Below are positions 1-7,988 of a DNA stretch of 63,382 nt, in pieces. The notes beneath the pieces are model-generated. The model ran no database searches. It saw only the letters and a program-made list of their open reading frames with translations, and was not told the origin of the DNA. The stretch is from Anaerolineae bacterium (GTDB lineage: Bacteria > Chloroflexota > Anaerolineae > Aggregatilineales > Phototrophicaceae): the NCBI GenBank assembly GCA_023382675.1, contig JAHDWN010000014.1, forward strand, positions 87,461-150,842, written 5' to 3'. The position numbers were made by a program, and so were the translations under genes. How positions within the stretch are numbered: the first letter of the stretch is position 1; every line of letters begins with the position of its first letter.

Positions 1-1
1 C

Positions 2-412
2 GCCGAACAAAATCAAGACGTGCTGCACCGTGTGATTGACGAGGGATTCAACAGAGGCAACTATGACGCGCTTGACGCGCTGTTCGCACCCGATTTCAAA
101 GAGCATCAATTCGGTATGAAACCCGGCCTGGACGGATTGAAGCAGGACATTCAATTCCTGCGCGCCGCTTTCCCGGATCTGCACCTGACGATTGACGATA
201 TGGTCGCGGATGAAGACACAGTGTGGATCCGCATGACATCTCACGGCACGAATCTTGGCCGTTTCATGGGCCCACCGACTGGCAAGCCGGTGTCAGTCAC
301 TGTCATGGACGTTTGCCGGTTTGAGAATGGTCGCATCGTCGAGCACTGGGGCGTGCCAGACCGTTTTGCGCTGATGGCGCAGCTTGGCCTGCTGCCGAGG
401 GCGAACAGCTAG
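2..412 (+). CDS. SnoaL-like ester cyclase (5' partial)
   Basis: The open frame runs off the left edge: codons from base 2 are in frame with an internal GTG at 20, so the true start is probably outside the window. The product resembles the SnoaL/ester-cyclase family of small alpha+beta-barrel proteins. Supporting features are the N-terminal helix with EGFNRGNYDALDALFAPDF, the central FPDLHLTIDDMVADEDTVWIRMTSHGTN-type core and the C-terminal RFENGRIVEHWGVPD segment. Members act on varied small hydrophobic substrates or have no known activity, so no reaction is assigned. It is followed by a 144-base gap and then an aldo/keto reductase; nothing ties the two functionally. Confidence 0.8.
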   Translation, partial: AEQNQDVLHRVIDEGFNRGNYDALDALFAPDFKEHQFGMKPGLDGLKQDIQFLRAAFPDLHLTIDDMVADEDTVWIRMTSHGTNLGRFMGPPTGKPVSVTVMDVCRFENGRIVEHWGVPDRFALMAQLGLLPRANS

Positions 413-556
413 GCGGCAAGCCTTTGTTGCTCAGGCGCGGGCGTAGCATGATGGTGCGCCCGCGCGCACCCGTTACGACCATTCCAGATTGGCTCTTCGG
501 CATTTTCGGCGCTATTCGCTATGATTGCGCTCTGAATTCTTTGTGGGAGAGCTGAC

Positions 557-1534
557 ATGGAATATCGCCTCTTGGGACGGACGGGCGTCCGCGTATCGCC
601 GTTGTGTATGGGCACGATGACCTTTGGCGACGCGGCGGACGAGGCCGAATCGGCACGCATCTTCAATCGCTGCCGCGAGGTCGGCATCAACTTCTTCGAC
701 TGCGCTAATGGCTACGCGGGCGGTCGCTCGGAGGAAATCCTGGGCCGGTTGATCGCTGACTGCCGCGACGATCTGGTGATCACGTCGAAGTTCGGCTTTC
801 CGCAGGGCAATGATGTTAACGCTCAGGGCGCATCCCGCCGCCACATCCAGATCCAGATCGAGCGCAGCCTCAAGCGCCTGAACACGGATCGCATCGACGT
901 GTATTTCGTCCATCGCTTCGACCCGGACACGCCGATTGAAGACACGATCCGCGTGCTCGATGATCTGGTGCGCCAGGGCAAGATCCTCTACCCGGCGTTG
1001 AGCAATTGGGCCGCCTGGCAGATCGCGATGGCGCTCGGCGTCTCGGCCTGCGCCGGGCTGGCGCGCGTCGAGGTCTTGCAGCCGATGTACAGCCTGGTCA
1101 AGCGGCAGGCCGAGGTCGAGATTTTGCCCCTGGCACAGGCGCAGCAGATCGGCGTCATTTCGTACAGTCCACTCGGCGGCGGCCTGCTCACGGGCAAGTA
1201 CACGACGCAAAGCAAGGCGGAGCAGGGGCGTATCGTCCAGAACAGGATGTATGCCGCGCGCTATGGGGATGCGCTCAACTTCGAGGTCGCCGAGAAGTTC
1301 GCCGCCCATGCCCAGGAACGCGGCTATCACCCGGCGACGCTGGCGGTGGCCTGGGTCATGGCGCATCCGGCAGTCACCGCGCCCATCATCGGCGCGCGCA
1401 GTGTTGAGCAGTTGGAGTCGTCGCTGGCCGCGCTCGACGTGGACATGACGCCCGCGTGGCGCGCGGAGATCTCGGCCCTGTCCTACGAGCCGCCGCCCGC
1501 GCACGACCGCTCGGAGGAAACGCGGCGGGCGTAG
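557..1534 (+). CDS. Aldo/keto reductase
   Basis: A 325-residue NAD(P)H-dependent oxidoreductase with the usual length and (beta/alpha)8 signature of the AKR superfamily. The N-terminus has the LGRTGVRVSPLCMG pattern. The catalytic tetrad is visible as Asp48 (FFDCANGY), Tyr53, Lys78 (ITSKFG) and His119 (YFVHRFDPD). The C-terminal nucleotide-binding part has SPLGGGLLTGKY and PIIGARSVEQLE. GGGAGAG precedes the ATG at a good distance. The carbonyl substrate cannot be read from sequence. A long open frame on the opposite strand is treated as a shadow. Confidence 0.93.
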   Translation: MEYRLLGRTGVRVSPLCMGTMTFGDAADEAESARIFNRCREVGINFFDCANGYAGGRSEEILGRLIADCRDDLVITSKFGFPQGNDVNAQGASRRHIQIQIERSLKRLNTDRIDVYFVHRFDPDTPIEDTIRVLDDLVRQGKILYPALSNWAAWQIAMALGVSACAGLARVEVLQPMYSLVKRQAEVEILPLAQAQQIGVISYSPLGGGLLTGKYTTQSKAEQGRIVQNRMYAARYGDALNFEVAEKFAAHAQERGYHPATLAVAWVMAHPAVTAPIIGARSVEQLESSLAALDVDMTPAWRAEISALSYEPPPAHDRSEETRRA

Positions 1535-1555
1535 GATCGCGGGGCAGTAGGCGCG

Positions 1556-1561
1556 TATAAT
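1556..1561 (+). promoter_or_regulatory. Candidate -10 box of the PIN toxin-antitoxin operon
   Basis: A perfect TATAAT lies 28 bases before the ATG at 1589 and would give a leader of about 20 bases. No good -35 hexamer is seen 16-18 bases upstream, so it may need an activator or be fortuitous. The position fits a short-leader, autoregulated toxin-antitoxin operon. Confidence 0.35.
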
Positions 1562-1588
1562 AGGAGGGAAGTCTAGGAGATCTGGCTG

Positions 1589-1903
1589 ATGAGCACGGCT
1601 GTATCACTTGAAGAAGCGCTGGAACTGGCGCTCAAACTCGCGCCCAAAGAGCGGCTGCAACTGATTGAGCGCGTCGCGTCCTCTATTGAACGTGATATCG
1701 ACGCTGCGCCGTCCGCTGCGGGGCAGACGGAAGAACATTGGGGACGTAACTTGCTGCGCCTGCTGGATAAGCTTGGCCCGGTTGAGATGTTGTACCCGGA
1801 GATTGAAGATCCGGTGGAGTGGGTCAAGCATCTTCGTGCTGAAGAGCGCCGCCGTCGTCTGGGGGATTGGGGGGACGACATTCATTCGGATGAAACAGAA
1901 TGA
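1589..1903 (+). CDS. Small acidic protein, putative antitoxin partner of the PIN toxin
   Basis: A 104-residue hydrophilic protein with no signal peptide. The N-terminal segment SLEEALELALKLAPKERLQLIERVASSIERD resembles the 'L-x-L-P-x-E-R-x-x-L-I-E' helix common in proteins encoded before VapC-type toxins. The C-terminus is charged (LRAEERRRRLGDWGDD). Its stop overlaps the start of the next gene (ATGA), so the two are translationally coupled. Antitoxin role is inferred from this arrangement; the DNA-binding fold cannot be named from sequence. Confidence 0.7.
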   Translation: MSTAVSLEEALELALKLAPKERLQLIERVASSIERDIDAAPSAAGQTEEHWGRNLLRLLDKLGPVEMLYPEIEDPVEWVKHLRAEERRRRLGDWGDDIHSDETE

Positions 1904-2283
1904 CCGTTGGAATTGTAGATACGACTGTGATTCTGCATCTCTTCCGCAACTATGGTGACGCGCGGGCATGGGTGGACTCTCAACCTGCCCGTCTATCCAT
2001 CGTTTCGATCTCCTGGATGGAGGTTATGGAGGGTGCGAACAGCAAAGCAACTCAAGCCCAGTGCAAGACTATTCTGGAGCGGTTTGAGGTTGTCTATCCC
2101 ACGTCCTCTGACCAGCAGTGGGCTATGCAGCAGCTCGAGCGATTCCAGTTCAGCCATCATATCGGCAAGGATGACTGTCTGATCGCTTCCGTCGCCTATC
2201 GTTTGCAACGGCCGCTGTACACGCACAATCTGAAAGACATGACGCCGCTGATCGGCAGCCTCGCTGTCAAGCCGTATGCCTGA
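1900..2283 (+). CDS. PIN-domain ribonuclease (VapC-type toxin)
   Basis: A 127-residue PIN-domain protein, standard VapC length. Acidic metal-binding residues of the family are visible: Asp7 in GIVDTTVILHL, Glu41/Glu44 in SWMEVMEG, and Asp91/Asp92 in GKDDCLIAS, with a C-terminal THNLKDM where the fourth acid is expected. PIN toxins are Mg-dependent endoribonucleases that cut tRNA or rRNA. It overlaps the preceding small gene by four bases, the typical type II toxin-antitoxin layout. RNA target unknown. Confidence 0.88.
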   Translation: MTVGIVDTTVILHLFRNYGDARAWVDSQPARLSIVSISWMEVMEGANSKATQAQCKTILERFEVVYPTSSDQQWAMQQLERFQFSHHIGKDDCLIASVAYRLQRPLYTHNLKDMTPLIGSLAVKPYA

Positions 2284-2310
2284 ACAAATCAGAGATGAAT
2301 ATCGCCTGCG

Positions 2311-2790
2311 CTACCCCGCCGTCTTGATCGTACACAGCGCCTGGCGGATTTCGCCCAGGTGATAGGCCGTGTGCGCCAGGATGCCGAAGGCGTCGAACAA
2401 GGCGTCTTCGTGTTCCCATGTCCTCGTTTTGATGATCGACACGACGCGCCGGTAGCTGGCATCGAGGCGCGCTTTACTGGCAGCCCACTCGTCCGCGGTG
2501 ACGGCGCTGACCGTGCGCCAGATTTCGCCCCAGTCGACTTTGCCCGCGTCTTTGCCTTCCATGTGGTCTGCCACCAGGTCCAGGTAGAAGCGCGTGTGTT
2601 CGACCTGGGCAGCGAGGGTGGCACAGGTCGCTGAGACTGGGCGCGACGCTTCCTCCGCCGTGATTGTAGCGAGCGTTTCAAAGAGCGACGTGCCCTTATC
2701 CAGATAAAGGCCGTGGACGCTCTCGAAGGTTTCGACGAGGGTCAAGCGGAGTTCTTTGGCGAATCGTTCGACTGCGATTTGATCTGGCAT
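2311..2790 (-). CDS. DinB/YfiT-like four-helix protein
   Basis: A 159-residue helical protein read from ATG at 2790. It has the DinB-superfamily look: an N-terminal VERFAKELRLTLVETFESV helix, a central His in AAQVEHTRFYLDLVADHM, and a C-terminal His in ILAHTAYHLGEIRQAL. In the superfamily three His residues bind a divalent metal and some members transfer thiol cofactors or are damage-induced, but many have no known role. It is divergent from proS across about 115 bases. Function not assigned. Confidence 0.8.
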   Translation of the reverse strand: MPDQIAVERFAKELRLTLVETFESVHGLYLDKGTSLFETLATITAEEASRPVSATCATLAAQVEHTRFYLDLVADHMEGKDAGKVDWGEIWRTVSAVTADEWAASKARLDASYRRVVSIIKTRTWEHEDALFDAFGILAHTAYHLGEIRQALCTIKTAG

Positions 2791-2905
2791 ATAATCTCCA
2801 GGAATGGACTATCCGGGTGTTAGCAACGTTTCACATCTGTATGTCGGTGCGCGCGTGATGCGTGACGCCGCCGCTCAAGATTGGCTCGTTTGATCGGAGT
2901 CTGCC

Positions 2906-4675
2906 ATGCGCATGAGCAACCTGTTCAGCCAGACGCTGCGGCAAGCGCCCGCCGAAGCTGACGTGACCAGCTACCAACTGCTGGTGCGCGCGGGCTTCAT
3001 CCGCCAGTTGTCGTCCGGCATCTTCTCGTACCTGACGCTCGGCGTGCGCGCGATGCGCAAGATCGAGGCGATCATCCGTGAGGAGATGGACGCCATCGGC
3101 GGGCAGGAGATCACGATGCCGGTCGTGCATCCGGCGGAGCTGTGGAAAGAGACCGGGCGCTGGTATCAGGTCGGTTCGGAGATGGCGCGCTTCAAGGATC
3201 GTGCCGAGCGCGATATGGTGCTCGGCATGACGCACGAGGAAGTCGTCGCCGATCTCGTCCGGCGCGAGATCAACTCGTACCGCCAGCTGCCGCGATTGGT
3301 CTACCAGATTCAGACCAAGTTCCGCGACGAGCCGCGCTCGCGCGCCGGGCTGATCCGCGTGCGCGAATTCACGATGAAGGACAGCTACAGCCTCGATGCC
3401 GATTGGGATGGGCTGGACGCGCAGTATCGCCGCCACTACCAGGCGTATTTCAACATCTATCACCGCTGCGGGCTGCCCGTGCTGGCGGTCGGCTCGGATA
3501 CGGGCATGATGGGCGGCAGCCTGGCGCACGAGTTTATGTACCTGACGCCGATCGGCGAGGACACGCTGTTCGTCTGCGATGCCTGTGACTACGCGGCCAA
3601 CCGCGAGGTGGCGCGCTTCCGCAAGCCGGATGGCGACGACGAAGTACTGCTGCCGCTGGAGAAGGTCGCCACGCCGGACGCGACGACCATCGAGGCGCTG
3701 GCCGCGTATCTCAAGATCCCCAGGGCGAAAACGGCCAAGGCCTTCTTCCAGATGGCGACAGTGCCGGACGGTGACGAGTACGCCGAGCGCTTTGTGATGG
3801 CGATCATCCGCGGCGACATGGACATCAACGAGACGAAGCTCACGAATGCGCTCAAGGCCAAAGCGCTGCGTCCGGCGACCGAGGACGAGATCCGGGCGGC
3901 AGGGGCGGTGCCGGGCTATGGTTCGCCGATTGGTATCAGCGGCGTGCTCGTCGTCGTCGACGACTCGGTCGCGACATCGCCGAATCTGGTCGCCGGGGCG
4001 AACGACGCCGGCTACCATTACCTGCACAGCAATCACGGGCGCGATTATACGGCGCAGATCGTCACCGACATTGCGGCGGCGCGCGATGGCGATGCCTGCC
4101 CGGCGTGCGGCGAACCGCTGCGGAGTGTGCGCGGCGTCGAGGTCGGCAACATCTTCAAGCTGGGCACGCGCTACAGCGCAGCGCTCGGCGCAACCTTCCT
4201 GGACGAGAATGGCGAAGCGCAGCCGGTGATCATGGGTTCGTATGGCATCGGCGTCGGGCGGCTGCTGGCCTGCGTGGCCGAGGCGCACAACGACGCGCGC
4301 GGGCTGATCTGGCCGGTGACGATTGCGCCATTTCACGTTCATCTGGTGCTGGCGGGCGGTGATAATGCCCAGGTGCGCGCCGCCGCCGAACGGCTCTACG
4401 TCGATTTGAGCCGTGCGGGCATCGAAGTGCTCTACGACGACCGCGACGAGCGGCCGGGCGTTAAGTTCAACGACGCCGATCTGATCGGGCTGCCGCTGCG
4501 GATTGTGGCCGGGGCGAAGGCGCTGGCCCAGGGCGGTGTCGAGATCAAGCGGCGGGCGGCGGAGCAGGGCGCGGTCGTAGCGGTCGATGCGGCCGTCGCG
4601 CACGTGCAGGCGGAACTCCGGGCGCTGCGTGCTGAGATCGATGCGACCGTCGTCGAAGTCCCGTTTCGAGAATAG
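2906..4675 (+). CDS. proS: Prolyl-tRNA synthetase
   Basis: A 589-residue bacterial-type class II aminoacyl-tRNA synthetase that charges tRNA-Pro. Motif 1 region is in the N-terminal QELTMPVVHP-like stretch. Motif 2 is FRDEPRSRAGLIRVREFTMKD with the following YSLDAD. Motif 3 is GSYGIGVGRLLACVAE. Between motifs 2 and 3 sits the roughly 180-residue editing (INS) insertion typical of the bacterial form. The C-terminal anticodon-binding domain contains YDDRDERPGVKFNDADLIGLP. Start at ATG 2906 (MRMSNLFSQTL) follows a GGAG-type site. A long minus-strand open frame opposite it is a shadow. Confidence 0.97.
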   Translation: MRMSNLFSQTLRQAPAEADVTSYQLLVRAGFIRQLSSGIFSYLTLGVRAMRKIEAIIREEMDAIGGQEITMPVVHPAELWKETGRWYQVGSEMARFKDRAERDMVLGMTHEEVVADLVRREINSYRQLPRLVYQIQTKFRDEPRSRAGLIRVREFTMKDSYSLDADWDGLDAQYRRHYQAYFNIYHRCGLPVLAVGSDTGMMGGSLAHEFMYLTPIGEDTLFVCDACDYAANREVARFRKPDGDDEVLLPLEKVATPDATTIEALAAYLKIPRAKTAKAFFQMATVPDGDEYAERFVMAIIRGDMDINETKLTNALKAKALRPATEDEIRAAGAVPGYGSPIGISGVLVVVDDSVATSPNLVAGANDAGYHYLHSNHGRDYTAQIVTDIAAARDGDACPACGEPLRSVRGVEVGNIFKLGTRYSAALGATFLDENGEAQPVIMGSYGIGVGRLLACVAEAHNDARGLIWPVTIAPFHVHLVLAGGDNAQVRAAAERLYVDLSRAGIEVLYDDRDERPGVKFNDADLIGLPLRIVAGAKALAQGGVEIKRRAAEQGAVVAVDAAVAHVQAELRALRAEIDATVVEVPFRE

Positions 4676-4684
4676 GATTAGCTC

Positions 4685-5125
4685 ATGGCGCAACCATCGT
4701 CCCCACAGCCAGATAACGTTCAAGTTCGCTACGTGCCCGCCAGCGGGCCGCGGAAGCGCCACCCGCTGCGGCGTCCCGGCTGCGTGGCCGCGCTGGTGCT
4801 CTGGTTCGCGCTGCTGATCGTGATCCCGGTGGCACTCTTCATGCTGCTGACGCAGGGGCAGATCGTGATCCCGCTTGGCGATGCGCCGGAACAGGAAGTG
4901 CGCATCTGGCTGTTGAGCGAGGCGCAGGTGCGCGGTTTCGGCATCTCGAATGCGTGGCAGGCGGCGCGCAGCGAGACGGCGGTCTGCGTCGAGCACGACG
5001 TGCGCTTCCTGCTGTGGATGGGCGAGCAAGCGCCATCCCGCTACTGCGAATGTTATACGCGTGTGGATGCGACCGCCGATTGGTCATTCCTGAGCGGCGG
5101 GGAAGGCGCGTGCGACGCAGGCTAA
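4685..5125 (+). CDS. Single-pass membrane protein of unknown function
   Basis: A 146-residue protein beginning 9 bases after proS. A Pro/Arg-rich cytoplasmic N-terminus (about 1-32) precedes one hydrophobic segment (about residues 33-57, VAALVLWFALLIVIPVALFML). The remainder is a probable extracytoplasmic domain with several Cys residues (VCVEHD, RYCECYTR, GACDAG), which could form disulphides. I recognise no family. The tight spacing suggests cotranscription with proS but gives no functional hint. Confidence 0.6.
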   Translation: MAQPSSPQPDNVQVRYVPASGPRKRHPLRRPGCVAALVLWFALLIVIPVALFMLLTQGQIVIPLGDAPEQEVRIWLLSEAQVRGFGISNAWQAARSETAVCVEHDVRFLLWMGEQAPSRYCECYTRVDATADWSFLSGGEGACDAG

Positions 5126-5291
5126 TGGTTAAGCACGGGCAAATCGTTCAGGCAATGCCGCCGCGATCCTGACGTATTATTACAACATAGTGCTTTGCTG
5201 CACCATGTACTTCTGCGTGTCCGCTTTGTCGCGCTCAGTGAGGTGGGATGCGCTGGAGGTCGGTGGTGATGCTTTGAAAGAAGTAGTCCTG

Positions 5292-5708
5292 ATGCCTATC
5301 AGATTTGAATGGAACGAAGCCAACCGCAACATCCTGGTCACGAAGAGCGAAGGCAAGATTAGCTGGGATGATTATCACCAGATGATCGACGAACTGCATA
5401 AAATCGCGGAGACGACCACCGAACGTTTCGACGTGGTCAATTTTCCCGAAGGGCCAATGCCATCTGGCAACCCGATGACGCACTTTAGCAGGTTGAAGAG
5501 ACTGGTGGACAGCACGCCGCAGCTTGGACTGTATGTGACGGTGAATCCACAGCAGACGGGCGCGCTCGTCAAGGCTGTCACCACGGTCATGCGTGCCACC
5601 GGCTTTCAGATGACGAAGAGCAGCTTCGCCTCATCTATGGAGGCTGCCATCGCGCTGATCCTGGCTGATCGCGGCGAAAACGCGGACAAGCCTGCGACCG
5701 GAGAATAG
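5292..5708 (+). CDS. Hypothetical protein, possibly SpoIIAA/STAS-like
   Basis: A 138-residue soluble protein. I chose ATG 5292 (MPIRFEWNEANRN) because the homology-like part begins there and the preceding 34 codons are low quality. The pattern of strand, ILVTKSEGKISWDDYHQMIDELHKI and then a hydrophobic FDVVNF resembles the alternating fold of SpoIIAA/STAS-like proteins, but this is a shape-level impression. The neighbouring genes give no further clue. Confidence 0.55.
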   Translation: MPIRFEWNEANRNILVTKSEGKISWDDYHQMIDELHKIAETTTERFDVVNFPEGPMPSGNPMTHFSRLKRLVDSTPQLGLYVTVNPQQTGALVKAVTTVMRATGFQMTKSSFASSMEAAIALILADRGENADKPATGE

Positions 5709-5775
5709 CCCTCGCTTGCGGCGTGTGGATGTGGCGGGGAAGGCGCGTGCGCGGCTTTATCAGCGGGAGAGTGAG

Positions 5776-6741
5776 TTAGGCCGGATCACTGATCATGTCC
5801 AACGCCTTCGTCGCCAGCCGCCGCAGAATATCACGCAGTTCCTGCGGCTGGCGGACGACGACCGGAAAGTCCAGATCCATCAGTACGTGAGCGACCCATT
5901 GAAGCTGCGATGCGCTGCGCCGGAAGATGACGCCTTCGTCCGCTGATTCCAACGCGCCCAGAACGGGCGGGATCACCTCTGATGCATGTTCCAGCGTTGT
6001 CTTGAGCAGCACTTCGACCTGGTGCGTTTCCGGCACGAAGCCGATAGAACGCAGCACGTGGTCAAGCGGGTCGAAATCGTCCGGGTGCTCGAAGGTCTCA
6101 TCGCGGAGTTCGAGCGCCGTAACGCGATCCAGCCGGAAAGTGCGCAAACCCTGGCGCAGATGGCAATAGCCCGCCGTATACCAATAGCCCTCGTTGAAGA
6201 CGATGCCATAGGGATCAAAGTCACGTTCAGACACGTCGCCGTTCCACGCGCGGTAGCTCATGTGAACACGCTGCCGCCTTTGCGCCGCGCCGCTGAGCGT
6301 GACCACAAATTCACTCTGCTGCAACGCTGGCGGTGTGAAATGCGACCCGATGTTGAACGTGATCGCCTCCTGCAAACCGCGCACTTGCGCGAGCGGCTTC
6401 TCCGGCAGGGCGCGCTCGGTTTTGGCAAGCGCGCCCTCGACCGCGGTCACATCCACTGGAAAGCGAAACTCGCGGATGGCGAGCAGCCCCAACGTGATGG
6501 CGACCGCTTCAGCGTCAGTAAACATGAGGGGCGGCAGGCGATTACCGCGCTGCAGTTGATACGCGCCATACGGCCCGCGCTCGGCCTCGACCGGGATGCC
6601 CATGTCTTGCAGCGAGACGATGTAGCGCCGAACGGTGCGCACGTCGATTTCAAGGCGGCGGGCAATTTCCGGGCCGCTCATTTGCTTGTAGGACTGCAAA
6701 AGCTCGAGCACAGTCAGCAGGCGGGTCGTCGGTGAATACAT
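5776..6741 (-). CDS. WYL-domain transcriptional regulator (YafY-like)
   Basis: A 321-residue regulator with an N-terminal winged helix-turn-helix (SGPEIARRLEIDVRTVRRYI, about residues 23-42), the linker GPYGAYQLQRGNRLPPLMFT, and a C-terminal WYL domain (MSYRAWNGDVSERDFDPYGIVFNEGYWYTAGYC with RTFRLDRV). WYL regulators bind nucleic-acid or nucleotide ligands and often control DNA-damage or defence genes. It is divergent from an AlkZ/YcaQ-like gene, with two strong inverted repeats between them, suggesting it controls that gene and itself. Confidence 0.92.
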   Translation of the reverse strand: MYSPTTRLLTVLELLQSYKQMSGPEIARRLEIDVRTVRRYIVSLQDMGIPVEAERGPYGAYQLQRGNRLPPLMFTDAEAVAITLGLLAIREFRFPVDVTAVEGALAKTERALPEKPLAQVRGLQEAITFNIGSHFTPPALQQSEFVVTLSGAAQRRQRVHMSYRAWNGDVSERDFDPYGIVFNEGYWYTAGYCHLRQGLRTFRLDRVTALELRDETFEHPDDFDPLDHVLRSIGFVPETHQVEVLLKTTLEHASEVIPPVLGALESADEGVIFRRSASQLQWVAHVLMDLDFPVVVRQPQELRDILRRLATKALDMISDPA

Positions 6742-6760
6742 GCGTCACTTCCTCCGGTGT

Positions 6761-6785
6761 GATCAGGGCGAATTCTGTCCTGATC
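6761..6785. promoter_or_regulatory. Inverted repeat in the divergent WYL / AlkZ-like promoter region
   Basis: Perfect 7-base arms GATCAGG and CCTGATC are separated by 11 bases. The repeat lies 20 bases upstream of the WYL regulator's start codon, a place where an autoregulatory operator is expected. Binding is inferred from position only. Confidence 0.45.
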
Positions 6786-6822
6786 CCGACCTATGATCAA
6801 GAGTGGGCGAAGGCTAATCCTC

Positions 6823-6844
6823 TCGCTCGACCACAGTCGAGCGA
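6823..6844. promoter_or_regulatory. Perfect 9-base inverted repeat in the same divergent region
   Basis: Arms TCGCTCGAC and GTCGAGCGA flank a four-base centre (CACA). The arms are perfect. It lies 53 bases before the start of the winged-helix gene at 6897 and has no T-run, so an operator is more likely than a terminator. The WYL protein encoded next to it is the obvious candidate ligand. Confidence 0.5.
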
Positions 6845-6896
6845 CCAGCAGCCATTAGATTCATGAACGACACGGACAGACACAGGAGTCGTCGTC

Positions 6897-7985
6897 ATGC
6901 ACAATATCGCAGTGCAGCGCCTCTATAATCAGCGCCTTGACGGGCGGAAATTCGAGTCGCCAGAGGCAGCGGTTGCAGCCCTGGGGGCCGTTCAGGCGCA
7001 GGAATACCCTGGTGCGAAGTGGGCGCTCGGTCTGCGTGTCGCCGGGGTGACGGATGCGGACATTGCCCAGGCATTCAATGAAGGACGCATCCTGCGCACA
7101 CACAGCCTGCGCCCGACGTGGCATTTCGTCGCGCCGGACGATCTACGCTGGATCATGAAGCTGACCGCGCCACGCGTTCAGAAGCTAAATGCGTATTATT
7201 TTCGCCAGCTTGGGTTGGACGCCGCGCTGCTGGCACGCTGCAACGACGTGATCGTGCGAGCGCTCGAAGGCGGACACTACCTCACGCGGAAGGAACTCGG
7301 TGCGCGGCTGGCGGATGCCGGGATTGCGGCGAGCGGCTTGCGGCTCAACAGCATCATGATGAACGCGGAGTTGGAACTGGTGGTGTGCAGCGGGCCACTG
7401 CGGGGCAAGCAGCACACGTATGCGCTGGTGGGTGAGCGCGTCCCGGCGGGGCTTGACCTGGAGGGCGACGAAGCGCTGGCCGAGCTTGCGCGCCGCTACT
7501 ACACCGGGCATGGCCCGGCCACGCTGCGCGACTTTTCGTGGTGGAGTGGCCTGACGCTGGCGGATGCGCAGGCTGGTGCCGCTATGATGAGCGCGAATCT
7601 GGCTCAAGAGGAGATCGGCGGGCAGACCTACTGGTTTTCGGCGCATGGCACACCAACGCCTGACTCCATGCCCGCCGCCCACTTGCTGCCGTTGTTCGAT
7701 GAATACTTCGTCGGCTACGCGGCGTTTGGCAAGGCCATCAGCGCCGGGCAGGACGTGGAGCAAGGGTATAGCCTGGATGCGCCCATCGTACTCGCCGGAG
7801 AGATCGTGGGGCGTTGGCGGCGGACGATCAAAAAGCGCGAGGTTGTCGTACACCTCAGTTTACAGCGCCCGGTCAGCGCTGACGGACGCGCCGCCATTGA
7901 AGCGGCTGCCGAGCGCTACGGGGCGTTCCTCGAATTGCCCGTGGCACTCGGCAAACCGGCGCCGGCGCGTCCTGACTCAGGCTAG
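6897..7985 (+). CDS. Winged-helix DNA-binding / AlkZ-YcaQ-like DNA glycosylase family protein
   Basis: A 362-residue member of the HTH_42 (AlkZ/YcaQ) family. These proteins are built from tandem winged helices around a beta-barrel, and characterised members excise alkylated or interstrand-crosslinked bases. The catalytic QxQ signature is present as Gln33-Ala-Gln35 (GAVQAQEYPGAKWALGLR). Other family blocks are LRTHSLRPTWHFV, RKELGARLADAGI and PLFDEYFVGYA. AGGAG precedes ATG 6897. It is divergent from a WYL regulator, a pairing consistent with a damage-responsive unit. Many relatives are annotated only as DNA-binding, so glycosylase activity is inferred. Confidence 0.85.
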   Translation: MHNIAVQRLYNQRLDGRKFESPEAAVAALGAVQAQEYPGAKWALGLRVAGVTDADIAQAFNEGRILRTHSLRPTWHFVAPDDLRWIMKLTAPRVQKLNAYYFRQLGLDAALLARCNDVIVRALEGGHYLTRKELGARLADAGIAASGLRLNSIMMNAELELVVCSGPLRGKQHTYALVGERVPAGLDLEGDEALAELARRYYTGHGPATLRDFSWWSGLTLADAQAGAAMMSANLAQEEIGGQTYWFSAHGTPTPDSMPAAHLLPLFDEYFVGYAAFGKAISAGQDVEQGYSLDAPIVLAGEIVGRWRRTIKKREVVVHLSLQRPVSADGRAAIEAAAERYGAFLELPVALGKPAPARPDSG

Positions 7986-7988
7986 CTC

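Noticed and set aside
2831-5029. A 732-codon open frame on the minus strand opposite proS and its neighbour
   Set aside because: The plus-strand product is an unmistakable prolyl-tRNA synthetase; the minus-strand product is His/Arg-rich with no family signature, as expected for a high-G+C shadow frame.
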